From contig NZ_QOIL01000025.1 in the NCBI RefSeq assembly GCF_003323745.1, positions 51,200-115,199 of the forward strand: a stretch of 64,000 nt of DNA, written 5' to 3'. This DNA comes from Sphaerisporangium album. GTDB taxonomy: Bacteria > Actinomycetota > Actinomycetes > Streptosporangiales > Streptosporangiaceae. Shown piece by piece: positions 47,286 through 55,841 of this stretch. Made by a program: the position numbers and the translations under genes. The notes under the pieces were generated by a model. It was not told where the DNA came from. It saw nothing but the letters and a program-made list of their open reading frames with translations, and searched no databases. Positions within the stretch are counted from its first letter, which is position 1. The number at the start of each line of letters is the position of its first letter.

Positions 47286-48908
47286 TCAGTAGCCGTAGAC
47301 CTCCAGCTCCCACAGCGAGTAGCCGTAGCCGGTGGCGCGCTGCGTGCCGTACACGCGGACGTAGCGGGCGCTGACGTTGGTGGACAGGGTGATGTCGTCC
47401 ACGCCGCCGTCGGAGGCCGTCGTGGTGTAGGCGGGCGTCCAGGTCGTGCCGTCGGTCGAGGTCTCGATCCGGTACGCCTTGCCGTAGGCCGCCTCCCAGG
47501 TCAGCTTGACCCGGCTGACCGGGTGCGGCGCGCCCAGGTCCACCGAGATCCACTGCGGGTCGGAGAAGGCCGAGGACCAGCGGGTCCCGGCGTTGCCGTC
47601 CACCGCGGCCGAGCCGGGCGTGCCGGCGTTCTCGGTCGAGGAGACGGTCACCGGGCGGCCCTGCGACAGCAGCTTGACCGTCGGCACCGGGTCGCTCGGC
47701 GTCGGGGTGGGCGTCGGGGTCGGGCCCTTGACCAGGGTGAACTCGTCGATGTCGAACAGCGAGCCCGCGCCGCCGGTGAACGCCAGGAACAGCGGCCCGG
47801 TCGCGGTGCCGGTCAGCGTGCCGGAGACGGTCGCCCAGTTCTCCCAGCCGCCGGTCGGGGCGACCGCGATCGAGCCGAGCAGCGTGCCGGTGGCCGAGCC
47901 GGACCGCACCTGGATGGTGCCGCCCACGCCCGCCGACGCGACCCGCGCCGAGAAGCCCGTCACGCCGGCGGTGGAGACGCCGGAGAAGCCGAGCCAGTCG
48001 CCGTTCTCGATGTAGCCGACCGCCTGGCCGCCGCGCGCGGAGGCCTTGGCGACGACCTGCGTGCCGAACTGCGAGGTGAAGGCCTCGGCTTGCGTCGTGC
48101 CCGGGTTCGGCGTCACAGTCGGAGTCGGCGTCGGCGTGGGACCGCCGCCCCCGCAGTCACCGGCCGCGACGCCCGCCGCCCAGCGGATGCCGCCGAGGAC
48201 GTGGCCGCGGAACAGCGGCTCGGCGTAGGACTGCTGGGTGTGGCCGAGGCCGGTGTACCAGGCGCGCCCGCCCTGGAAGGGGTGGCACCAGGTGATCGGG
48301 TGGTCGGCGCCCATCGAGCCGCCGGTGTAGGTCGACTCGTCCAGGCGGGCCAGGACGCGCGCGACGCCGCGCGGGTTGGTGCGGTAGTTGTACAGCTCGT
48401 CGGTCCGCACCCAGGCGGCGGGCAGGCCCGTCGTGGACGGGTGCGTCTGGTCGTCCACCCGGACCGTGACCTGCTGGATCGCGGGGTGCGAGGCGAACCA
48501 GGCGCCGACGAGCTGGCCGTAGAACGGCCAGTCGTACTCGGTGTCCGCCGCGGCGTGGACGCCGACGTAGCCGCCGCCCGAGCCGATGTAGGACTCGAAG
48601 GCCGTCTGCTGGGCGGCGTTGAGCACGTCGCCGGTGGTGCTCAGGAAGATCACGACCTTGTACTGCGCCAGGTTGGCGGTCGTGAACGCGGCGGCGTCCT
48701 CGGTGGCGTCGACGGTGAAGTTGTTCGCCGCGCCGAGGTCCCGGACCATCTGGATGCCGACCGGGATCGAGTCGTGCCGGAACCCGGCGGTCTTGCTGAA
48801 GACGAGCACCTTGTACGGCGGGTCGGCGGCGAGCGCCGCCTGCGCGCCGAGACCGAGCACGGTCACGAGCAGTCCTGCGATGAGGGTGAAGAGGATTCTT
48901 TTAGGCAC
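47286..48908 (-). CDS. Secreted ThuA-domain protein with CBM6-like and F5/8-type-C modules
   Basis: 540 aa from ATG at 48908. Signal peptide 1-28; ThuA-like (glutamine-amidotransferase fold) domain about 30-245 with V-L-V-F-S-K-T-A-G-F-R-H and G-V-H-A-A-A-D-T; Thr/Pro linker; CBM6-like domain about 269-405 (Y-I-E-N-G-D-W-L); Thr/Pro linker; F5/8-type-C about 411-540. It overlaps the upstream dehydrogenase gene by eight bases. ThuA and PQQ-type sugar dehydrogenase domains are often fused in one protein; here they are separate partners carrying the same accessory modules. Confidence 0.87.
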   Translation of the reverse strand: MPKRILFTLIAGLLVTVLGLGAQAALAADPPYKVLVFSKTAGFRHDSIPVGIQMVRDLGAANNFTVDATEDAAAFTTANLAQYKVVIFLSTTGDVLNAAQQTAFESYIGSGGGYVGVHAAADTEYDWPFYGQLVGAWFASHPAIQQVTVRVDDQTHPSTTGLPAAWVRTDELYNYRTNPRGVARVLARLDESTYTGGSMGADHPITWCHPFQGGRAWYTGLGHTQQSYAEPLFRGHVLGGIRWAAGVAAGDCGGGGPTPTPTPTVTPNPGTTQAEAFTSQFGTQVVAKASARGGQAVGYIENGDWLGFSGVSTAGVTGFSARVASAGVGGTIQVRSGSATGTLLGSIAVAPTGGWENWATVSGTLTGTATGPLFLAFTGGAGSLFDIDEFTLVKGPTPTPTPTPSDPVPTVKLLSQGRPVTVSSTENAGTPGSAAVDGNAGTRWSSAFSDPQWISVDLGAPHPVSRVKLTWEAAYGKAYRIETSTDGTTWTPAYTTTASDGGVDDITLSTNVSARYVRVYGTQRATGYGYSLWELEVYGY

Positions 48909-51726
48909 CGTAGACCTCCATCTCCCAGAGGGAGTAGCCGTAGCCGGTGGCGCGCTGCGTGCCGTACACGCGCACGTAGCGGGCGCTGACCGCGGCGAAG
49001 GTGACGTCGTCGACGCCGCCGTCCGACGCGGTGGTCGAGTATGCGGGTGTCCAGGTCGTGCCGTCGGCCGAGGTCTCGATCCGGTAGGCCTTGCCGTAGG
49101 CGGCCTCCCATGTGAGCTTCACGCGGCTGACCGAGCGGCCGGCGCCGAGGTCGACCGAGATCCACTGCGGGTCGGAGAAGGCCGAGGACCAGCGGGTTCC
49201 GGCGTTGCCGTCGACCGCCGCCGAGCCGGGGGTGCCGGCGTTCTCGGTGGAGGAGACGGTGACCGGGCGGTTCAGCGACAGCAGCCCTCCGGGGGGCGGC
49301 GGGGCGCTCCCGCCGTTCAGGGTGAAGTCGTCGAGGTCGAACAGCGGCCCCGCCCCGCCGGTGAACACCAGGTACAGCTTCGTCGTGCCCGCCGGGGCCG
49401 GCCCGTTCAGTGTGGTGGTGACGTCGGTGAACGTCTCCCAGCCTCCGGTGACGGGCACGGTGGCGGTGCCGAGCAGCGTGCCGGTCGGGGAGCCCGCCCG
49501 CACCTGGATGGAGCCGCCGGCCCCTCCCGAGCTGACCCGGGCGCCGAACGTCGTGATGCCCGACAGGACGTAGGGGTCGAAGGAGATCCAGTCGCCGTTC
49601 TCGATGTTGCCCACCGTCTTGGCGCCGTGCGCGGTGGCCTTGTCGAACAGCGCGATCCCCTGTGAGGTGGTGTAGTGCTCCGCCTGACGGGTCCTCGGCT
49701 GGGTGACGACCTGCGCGTGCGTGGTCAGCCCGCCCGCGTCGGTGTACTCGGCGTCCCAGACCCCGAACAGGTTGGCCGCCCCGTCGTGCTCGCCGTTGGG
49801 CGGCGTCTGGATCGTCCCGGTGCAGCCGGTCGCGGAGGCCATCGGGTGGCCGTGCGTGTCGTGGCCCAGGATGTAGTTCATCTTGACCCGGGCGCAGTCG
49901 ATCGTGCCGTCCTCGGCGTCGGTCGCGGTGATCCGGTACGGCACGGCGTCGCCGAAGGAGAACACCTGGCCGTTCTGCGGGAGCTGGATGCTCACGGCGG
50001 GCGCGGTGTTGCCGACGGTGATCGTCACGTTGGCCGTGGCGGTCTTGCCCGTGCCGTCGCGCACCGTCAGCGTGACGACGTAGGTGCCGTTGGCGGTGTA
50101 GGTGTGCGCCGGGTTGGCCGCCGTCGAGGTGCCGCCGTCGCCGAACGCCCACGAGAAGGTGATGGCGTCGCCGTCGGGGTCGGAGGTGCCGGCCGAGGAG
50201 AACGCCACGTTGAGCGGCGCCCTGCCGCTCGTCGGCGTGCCCGACGCGACCGCGACCGGGGCACGCCCGCCCGCGCCGCCGCCGATGTACTCGATGCGGT
50301 AGAGGGCCGAGTCGGCGTTGCCGTTGAACCAGCCCGTCCCGTAGTCGAGGACGTACAGCGCGCCGTCGGGGCCGAAGGCCATGTCCATCACGGTCTTGCC
50401 CGACCACGGGAACGGCTGGATCGCGCCGCGGCCGCCGTCGGGGTTGACGACGATGTCCTTGATCCACCCGCGCTGCAGCTCGCCCGCGAAGAAGTGGCCG
50501 TCCAGCGTCTGCGGGAACTTGACCGGCGAGCTGACGTTGGTGTTGTACCGGTAGACCACGCCGCCCATCGGCGACTCGGCGCCGCAGCCGAACTCCGGCA
50601 GCGAACAACCGTCGTACTTGATCCACGCCGGCTGCGCGGGCGGCAGCTTGGCCTGGCCGGTGTTCTTGCGGGAGCCGTTGGTGGGCCCGCCCGCGCAGTC
50701 GTACTTGGCGCCGACCGTGCCGGTCGCGTAGTCGTAGTGCGCGTAGGTCTCCGCCGGGGTGTTGCCGCCGGTGCAGTACGGCCAGCCGAAGAAGCCGGGC
50801 GCGGTGATCCGGTTGAACTCCACCTGGCCGCCGGGGCCGCGGTTGCTCGCCGCGCCGGCGTCGGGGCCGTAGTCGCCCAGGTAGACCACGCCGGTGGCCT
50901 TGTCCACGCTCATACGGAACGGGTTGCGAAAGCCCATGGCGTAGATCTCGGGCCGGGTGTTGGGCGTCCCGGGCGGGAACATGTTGCCGGCCGGGATCGA
51001 GTACGTGCCGTCGGCGTTGACCTTGACGCGCAGGACCTTGCCGCGCAGGTCGTTGGTGTTGGCGGCGCCGCGCTGCGCGTCCAGGAAGGGAGCGCGGCCG
51101 GGGCGGTCGTCCAGCGGGGCGTAGCCGTCGTTGAAGCCGGGCTCGGTGTCGTCGCCGGTCGTCAGGTACAGGTTGCCCGCGGCGTCGAAGTCGATGTCGC
51201 CGCCGACGTGACAGCAGGCGCCCCGGTTGGTCTTGACCTCCAGGACGGTCTTCTCGCTGGCGGTGTTGAGCGTGTTGTCCGCGTTCAGCGTGAAGCGCGA
51301 CAGCCGGTTGACGCCCTCGAAGCGGGCGAAGTCGGCGTCGGTGCCGTCCAGCGGGGAGCCGTTCGGCGGGGTGTTCAGCGGCGGGGCGTAGTACAGGTAG
51401 ATGAACCTGTTGGTGGCGAAGCCGGGATCGACGCCGACGCCCTGCAGGCCCTCCTCGTCGTTGAAGTAGACCGGCAGCTTGCCGGAGACCTTGGTGTTGC
51501 CGGCGGCGTCGGTGACGCGCACCGTGCCGTCGCGGGCCGTGTGCACGACCGTGCGGTCGGGCAGGACGGCCATGGACATGGGCTCGCCCACCTCGGCCAC
51601 GCCCTTGGCGAGCGTGACCTGCTGGAACTGGGCGGGGTCGACGGGTGCGGCGAGCGCCGCGAGCGGTTGGGCGGTCAGGGCCAGCGCCACCAGGGCGGCG
51701 CCGGCCCATCTGCGTACGGAACGCAT
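48901..51726 (-). CDS. Secreted PQQ-dependent sugar dehydrogenase-like protein with PKD, CBM6-like and F5/8-type-C modules
   Basis: 941 aa from ATG at 51726. Signal peptide 1-26; beta-propeller of the glucose/sorbosone dehydrogenase family about 35-480 (E-P-M-S-M-A-V-L-P-D, G-D-I-D-F-D, Y-L-T-T-G-D-D, E-I-Y-A-M-G-F-R-N-P-F); PKD domain about 487-570; a further beta domain; CBM6-like about 679-805; F5/8-type-C about 809-941. It would oxidise sugars at the polymer surface. Second gene of the leftward GH16-dehydrogenase-ThuA group. Confidence 0.87.
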   Translation of the reverse strand: MRSVRRWAGAALVALALTAQPLAALAAPVDPAQFQQVTLAKGVAEVGEPMSMAVLPDRTVVHTARDGTVRVTDAAGNTKVSGKLPVYFNDEEGLQGVGVDPGFATNRFIYLYYAPPLNTPPNGSPLDGTDADFARFEGVNRLSRFTLNADNTLNTASEKTVLEVKTNRGACCHVGGDIDFDAAGNLYLTTGDDTEPGFNDGYAPLDDRPGRAPFLDAQRGAANTNDLRGKVLRVKVNADGTYSIPAGNMFPPGTPNTRPEIYAMGFRNPFRMSVDKATGVVYLGDYGPDAGAASNRGPGGQVEFNRITAPGFFGWPYCTGGNTPAETYAHYDYATGTVGAKYDCAGGPTNGSRKNTGQAKLPPAQPAWIKYDGCSLPEFGCGAESPMGGVVYRYNTNVSSPVKFPQTLDGHFFAGELQRGWIKDIVVNPDGGRGAIQPFPWSGKTVMDMAFGPDGALYVLDYGTGWFNGNADSALYRIEYIGGGAGGRAPVAVASGTPTSGRAPLNVAFSSAGTSDPDGDAITFSWAFGDGGTSTAANPAHTYTANGTYVVTLTVRDGTGKTATANVTITVGNTAPAVSIQLPQNGQVFSFGDAVPYRITATDAEDGTIDCARVKMNYILGHDTHGHPMASATGCTGTIQTPPNGEHDGAANLFGVWDAEYTDAGGLTTHAQVVTQPRTRQAEHYTTSQGIALFDKATAHGAKTVGNIENGDWISFDPYVLSGITTFGARVSSGGAGGSIQVRAGSPTGTLLGTATVPVTGGWETFTDVTTTLNGPAPAGTTKLYLVFTGGAGPLFDLDDFTLNGGSAPPPPGGLLSLNRPVTVSSTENAGTPGSAAVDGNAGTRWSSAFSDPQWISVDLGAGRSVSRVKLTWEAAYGKAYRIETSADGTTWTPAYSTTASDGGVDDVTFAAVSARYVRVYGTQRATGYGYSLWEMEVYGA

Positions 51727-51750
51727 TGCACATCCAGGGGGAGGGGGGTG

Positions 51751-51780
51751 ACCGGGGCCCCGCCGTGGCGGGGCCCCGGT
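51751..51780 (-). terminator. Attenuator hairpin between GH16 and dehydrogenase genes
   Basis: ACCGGGGCCCCGCC / GT / GGCGGGGCCCCGGT, fourteen complementary pairs, in the 93-bp gap after the GH16 stop. It should reduce read-through from the LacI-controlled GH16 promoter into the dehydrogenase and ThuA genes. Confidence 0.65.
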
Positions 51781-51819
51781 GGCGATCTATCGGCGTGACG
51801 GATCAGGCGGTGCCGGTGC

Positions 51820-53991
51820 TCACTGGTAGACGCGGACGTAGTCCACGAGCATCTTCTGCGGGAACACCGTGGTGCCGTCGGGCGGGCCGGGCCAGTCGCC
51901 GCCCACGGCGTTGTTGAGGATGATGAAGAACGGGTGGTCGAACACCCACGGGCCCTTGGTGGTCTCCAGGGTGGCGCGGTCGACGGTGTGGATCACGTTG
52001 CCGTCCACCGTGAACTTCATGCCCTGGCTGTTCCAGTCGACCGCGAAGACGTGGTAGTCGCTCGCGAAGTCGCCGGCGATGGAGTACGGCGAGCCGAAGC
52101 CGCCGCCGCCGAAGTACGCCGGGGCGTGGATCGTGGAGTACACGGTCTGCGGCTCGCGGCCCAAGTGCTCCATGATGTCGATCTCACCCACGTATGGCCA
52201 GGGGCGGTTCTGGGAGAAGAAGTCGGCGCCGAGCAGCCAGAACGCGGGCCACAGGCCCTTGGTGCCCGAAACCTTGATCCTCGCCTCGACGCGGCCGTAG
52301 GTGAAGTTGAACTTCCCGTAGGTGTTGAGCCGTGAGGAGGTGTACTGGCACGGGCCGCCGGGGCAGGCCGAGCCGGGGGTGGTCTCGCGGCGGGCCTCCA
52401 TCACGAGGCTGCCGTTGCCGTCCATCGTCGCGTTGTTGTTGTTGGTGTAGTACTGCAGCTCGTTGTTGACGCCGGGACCGACCTCCGGAGTCCACTTGGC
52501 CGCGTCAGGCTTGGAGCCCGCCGCGCCGTTGAACTCGTCGCTCCAGACCAGCTGCGGGGGAGTGCGCGGGTCGGGCGGGAGCGGCGGCGGGGTGATCGGC
52601 GCGCCGCCCGTGCCCCAGACCTGGAACTCCCACAGCGAGTAGCCGTAGGCGGTGCCGCGCTGGGTGCCGTACATGCGCACGTAGCGGCCGGTGCCGTTCA
52701 CGGTCAGGGTCTGCTTGAAGCCCGTGCCCGTGGTGGTGGAGTAGATCGGGGTCCAGTTGACCGCGTCGGGCGAGGTCTGGATCTGGAAGGCCTTGGCGTA
52801 CGCCGGGTCCCACTGCAGGATGACCTTGTGGATCTGCGCGGTGGCGCCGAGGTCGACATAGATCCAGCCCGGGTCGACCCAGCCGGTGGTGGAGCTGGTG
52901 GCCCAGCGGGTGGCGGGGTCACGGTCGAAGGCCCTGGCCTCGGTGCAGTTGCCGCAGTTCACATCGTTCTGCGTGCTGGAGGCGACGCCCGGCTTGTTGT
53001 AGGACAGCAGCTTGTCGCCGCCCGGGTCGGGCGGCGGGGTGATCGTCGGGGTGATGGTCGGCGTCGGCGACGGGGTCGAGCCGCCGGAGCCGGTGCGGAT
53101 GGCGAACTCCCACAGCGAGTAGCCGTACGCGGTGGCGCGCTGGGTGCCGTACAGGCGCACGTACCGGCCGTTGCCGGTCACGTCCAGGGTCTGGGTGCCG
53201 CCGGTGCCGGTGGTGGTGCTGTAGATCGGCGTCCAGGCGTTGCCGTCGGGGGACGTCTGGATCTGGAAGGCGCGCGCGTAGGCGGGCTCCCAGGTGAGGG
53301 TGACGCCGCAGATGGCCTGGGAGGAGCCGAGGTCGACCTGGATCCACTGCGGGTCGCTGAACGCGCTGGCCCACCGCGTGCCGGCGTTGCCGTCGACGGC
53401 GGCCGAGGCGGGGAAGGCGGCGTTCTCGGACGAGGAGGCGGTGGCGGGCTTGCCCTGCGCCGCGTTCGCCGTGCCGCAGCCCGGCGGGTTCGAGGTCCCG
53501 GTCGAGCCGTAGACCTGGAACTCGAACAGCGAGTAGCCGTAGGCGGTGGCCCGTTGTGTGCCGTACATCCGGACGTAGCGGCCGTTTCCGGCTACGGTGA
53601 GGTCCTGGGTGCCGCCGGTGCCGGTGGTGGTGGTGTAGACGGGCGTCCAGGTCGTGCCGTCGGGGGACGTCTGGATCTGGAAGGCGCGCGCGTACGCGGC
53701 CTCCCAGGTCAGCACCACGCGGCTGACGCTCGCGGTGGCGCCGAGGTCGACCTGGATCCACTGCGGGTCGCTGAACGCACTGGCCCACCGCGTGCCGGCG
53801 TTGCCGTCCACGGCCGCGGAGGCGGGGAAGGCGGCGTTCTCGGACGAGGACGCGGTGACGGTCTTGCCCTGGGACAGGAGGGTGTCGGCCGCCAAGGCCG
53901 GGACGAGGGTGAAGCAGGACGTGATCAGGACGATCGCGGTCGCGAAGAGCAGGCCCAAGCGGGTTCGGCTCGGGCCGCGGGAAGAACTCAC
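51820..53991 (-). CDS. Secreted GH16 beta-1,3-glucanase (laminarinase) with three F5/8-type-C modules
   Basis: 723 aa from GTG at 53991 (GAGGAGA six bases upstream). Signal peptide 1-33; F5/8-type-C modules at about 34-160, 171-295 and 324-455, the third preceded by a Thr/Pro linker; GH16 domain about 477-723. The active site is complete: G-E603-I-D605-I-M-E608, with W-P-A-F-W-L-L-G before it. It should cut internal beta-1,3 (or mixed-linked) glucan bonds outside the cell. Two operators lie 30-65 bp upstream of the start. First gene of the leftward group. Confidence 0.93.
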   Translation of the reverse strand: MSSSRGPSRTRLGLLFATAIVLITSCFTLVPALAADTLLSQGKTVTASSSENAAFPASAAVDGNAGTRWASAFSDPQWIQVDLGATASVSRVVLTWEAAYARAFQIQTSPDGTTWTPVYTTTTGTGGTQDLTVAGNGRYVRMYGTQRATAYGYSLFEFQVYGSTGTSNPPGCGTANAAQGKPATASSSENAAFPASAAVDGNAGTRWASAFSDPQWIQVDLGSSQAICGVTLTWEPAYARAFQIQTSPDGNAWTPIYSTTTGTGGTQTLDVTGNGRYVRLYGTQRATAYGYSLWEFAIRTGSGGSTPSPTPTITPTITPPPDPGGDKLLSYNKPGVASSTQNDVNCGNCTEARAFDRDPATRWATSSTTGWVDPGWIYVDLGATAQIHKVILQWDPAYAKAFQIQTSPDAVNWTPIYSTTTGTGFKQTLTVNGTGRYVRMYGTQRGTAYGYSLWEFQVWGTGGAPITPPPLPPDPRTPPQLVWSDEFNGAAGSKPDAAKWTPEVGPGVNNELQYYTNNNNATMDGNGSLVMEARRETTPGSACPGGPCQYTSSRLNTYGKFNFTYGRVEARIKVSGTKGLWPAFWLLGADFFSQNRPWPYVGEIDIMEHLGREPQTVYSTIHAPAYFGGGGFGSPYSIAGDFASDYHVFAVDWNSQGMKFTVDGNVIHTVDRATLETTKGPWVFDHPFFIILNNAVGGDWPGPPDGTTVFPQKMLVDYVRVYQ

Positions 53992-54021
53992 GGCGTCTCC
54001 TCGTAAAACATGGGGGGTTCG

Positions 54022-54072
54022 GGGAGCGCTCCCTGGCTTCCGAGAGTGCGCTCTCCCGCGAGCCTCTGTCAA
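54022..54072 (-). promoter_or_regulatory. LacI-controlled promoter of the GH16 gene
   Basis: Reverse-strand TTGACA (54072-54067), operator variant GAGAGTGCGCTCTC over the expected -10 region (54055-54042) and GGGAGCGCTCCC at 54033-54022, the latter starting 39 bp after the -35 box. Confidence 0.65.
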
Positions 54073-54133
54073 GACCTGAATTAACTCAAAGGAAATGTCC
54101 GGCACATTTGTGCGCTACTTGTGATGCATCGTG

Positions 54134-54145
54134 GAGAGCGCTCTC
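54134..54145. promoter_or_regulatory. LacI-type operator, perfect GAGAGCGCTCTC
   Basis: Perfect palindrome in the middle of the divergent region; possible bridge site between the two promoters. Confidence 0.7.
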
Positions 54146-54205
54146 TCTGAACGCGAAAACGACCGTTGATCATGCGCTGACATGCGGAAACACTGCGGGG
54201 AAGGT

Positions 54206-54217
54206 GTGAGCGCTCTC
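54206..54217. promoter_or_regulatory. LacI-type operator, one-mismatch copy
   Basis: GTGAGCGCTCTC, with the GAGCGCTC core intact. Confidence 0.5.
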
Positions 54218-54272
54218 TTCAGCTTGATCGTTACCTCACAGTAGGTCACGGCGATCGTTACCCTCCAACCCG

Positions 54273-54319
54273 TTGACATGACCGTCACAATCGCATGAAC
54301 CTTCTCAGGGAGCGCTCCC
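54273..54319 (+). promoter_or_regulatory. LacI/CebR-type promoter of the second importer operon
   Basis: TTGACA (54273-54278) with GGGAGCGCTCCC at 54308-54319, operator start 35 bp after the -35 box. The site equals the core of the CebR box TGGGAGCGCTCCCA known from cellobiose regulation in actinomycetes. Confidence 0.75.
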
Positions 54320-54352
54320 TCCAAGATCAATAAAAGCCCCCAGGGAGGGTCT

Positions 54353-55666
54353 ATGGGCAAGCTTCGCGCCGGGGTGGTCACCCCGCTGCTGGCCGTTGCC
54401 GTACTCGCCGCAAGCGTGGCCGCCTGTGGCGGTGGCGGCAGTGACGCCACGAACGCGGGCGCCTCGTCAGGCGCCGCTCAACCGGCCGAGAAGATCAAGC
54501 TGACGGTCGCGCTGTTCAGCGACTTCCACTTCGCTCCCATCTACGAGGAGTTCAAGAAGACGCACCCGAACGTCGAGATCGTCGAGCGCCGCGCGCAGTT
54601 CAACGACCACCACAAGAACCTCACCACGCAGCTGGCCACGGGGGCGGGAGCTGCCGACGTCGAGGCGGTCGAGGCCGGGTACATCGCCCAGTTCACGCCG
54701 CTGGCCGACAAGTTCTACGACCTCAACGAGTACGGCCTGACCAAGCGCCAGGGCGACTACCTGGACTGGAAGTGGAAGCAGGGCCTGTCTCCCGACGGCT
54801 CCAAGCTGCTCGGCCTCGGCACCGACGTCGGCGGCCTGGCCATGTGCTACCGCACCGACCTGTTCAAGAAGGCCGGCCTGCCGACCGACCGCGCGGAGGT
54901 CTCCCAGCTCTGGCCCACCTGGGAGCAGTACATGGAGGCCGGCAAGAAGTTCGTCGCCGCCAAGGTCGACGGCGCCAAGTGGTTCGACGGCCCGGGCGAG
55001 AACTTCCGCGCCATGGTCGACCAGGCCCCCGTCGGCTTCTACGACCAGCAGAACAACCTCGTCGCGGGCACCAACCCCGATGTGAAGAAGGCGTTCGACC
55101 TGAACGCCGCGATGGTCCAGGCCGACGAGTCCGCCAAGCTCGCCGCCTTCAGCCCGCCGTGGAACACCGGCCTCACCAAGGGCTCGTTCGCCACCATCAT
55201 CTGCCCGGCCTGGAAGCTCGGCAGCATCAAGGACGCCGCCCCCACGACCTCCGGCAAGTGGGACGTGGCCGCGGTGCCCGGCGGTGGCGGCGGCAACCAG
55301 GGCGGCACGCACCTCATGGCCCCCAAGCAGGGTAAGCACCCCAAGGAGGCCGCCGAGCTGATCGACCTGCTCACCAGCAAGGACAATCAGCTCAAGCTGT
55401 TCACCGAGGCCGGAGCGCTGCCGTCGATCCCGGCGCTCTACGACGACCCGACGATCACCGGGTTCAAGAACCCGTTCTTCAGCGACGCGCCCACCGGCAA
55501 GATCTTCACCGATGCCGCCAAGGCGCTGAAGCCGCAGTACGTCGGTCCCAAGGCCGGTGACGTGCTCACCACGTTCGGCAACGCGCTCCAGCGCATCGAG
55601 CAGGGCAAGCAGTCTCCCGACGAGGCGTGGGCACAGGCGCTCAAGGACCTCGAAAGGATCAAGTAA
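54353..55666 (+). CDS. CebE-like oligosaccharide-binding lipoprotein
   Basis: 437 aa from ATG at 54353 (GGGAGGG upstream). Signal peptide with lipobox V-A-A-C, Gly/Ser linker, then a family 1 solute-binding fold (L-F-S-D-F-H-F-A-P-I-Y-E-E-F, A-D-V-E-A-V-E, L-G-T-D-V-G-G-L-A-M-C-Y-R-T-D). Sequence style and gene order (binding protein, two permeases, GH1, LacI) match cebEFG-bglC-cebR of streptomycetes, so cellobiose or laminari-oligosaccharides are likely ligands. Confidence 0.9.
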   Translation: MGKLRAGVVTPLLAVAVLAASVAACGGGGSDATNAGASSGAAQPAEKIKLTVALFSDFHFAPIYEEFKKTHPNVEIVERRAQFNDHHKNLTTQLATGAGAADVEAVEAGYIAQFTPLADKFYDLNEYGLTKRQGDYLDWKWKQGLSPDGSKLLGLGTDVGGLAMCYRTDLFKKAGLPTDRAEVSQLWPTWEQYMEAGKKFVAAKVDGAKWFDGPGENFRAMVDQAPVGFYDQQNNLVAGTNPDVKKAFDLNAAMVQADESAKLAAFSPPWNTGLTKGSFATIICPAWKLGSIKDAAPTTSGKWDVAAVPGGGGGNQGGTHLMAPKQGKHPKEAAELIDLLTSKDNQLKLFTEAGALPSIPALYDDPTITGFKNPFFSDAPTGKIFTDAAKALKPQYVGPKAGDVLTTFGNALQRIEQGKQSPDEAWAQALKDLERIK

Positions 55667-55676
55667 GCCGCCGGAG

Positions 55677-55707
55677 GTGGCCGGCCCGCGACAACCGGGC
55701 CGGCCAC
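55677..55707 (+). terminator. Intercistronic hairpin after the binding-protein gene
   Basis: GTGGCCGGCCCG / 7 nt / CGGGCCGGCCAC, a perfect 12-bp stem ten bases after the stop. Probable mRNA stabiliser or partial terminator raising binding-protein output over the permeases. Confidence 0.7.
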
Positions 55708-55841
55708 GTCCTCGCGGGATCCTACGGCGGACGTCCCCGGTCCGGTCGCGTGGCCCCCGCCCCGCGACCGGACCGCACAGGTCCGCCGGTCCCCGTGGCC
55801 TGCCAAGGCCACACCCCTGTGGCCTGCCGAAAGGAGCTGCC

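Larger units (their letters stand above)
53992..54352. promoter_or_regulatory. Divergent LacI-controlled region between GH16 group and importer operon
   Basis: 360 bp holding five palindromic sites: GGGAGCGCTCCC at 54022, GAGAG-TG-CGCTCTC at 54042, GAGAGCGCTCTC at 54134, GTGAGCGCTCTC at 54206 and GGGAGCGCTCCC at 54308. The two GGGAGCGCTCCC copies are promoter-proximal on the two sides; the others lie between. Confidence 0.7.

Noticed and set aside
45666-48989. Forward open frame of about 1100 codons opposite the glycosyltransferase and ThuA genes
   Set aside because: Shadow of two clear reverse-strand genes; no ribosome site and no recognisable domain.
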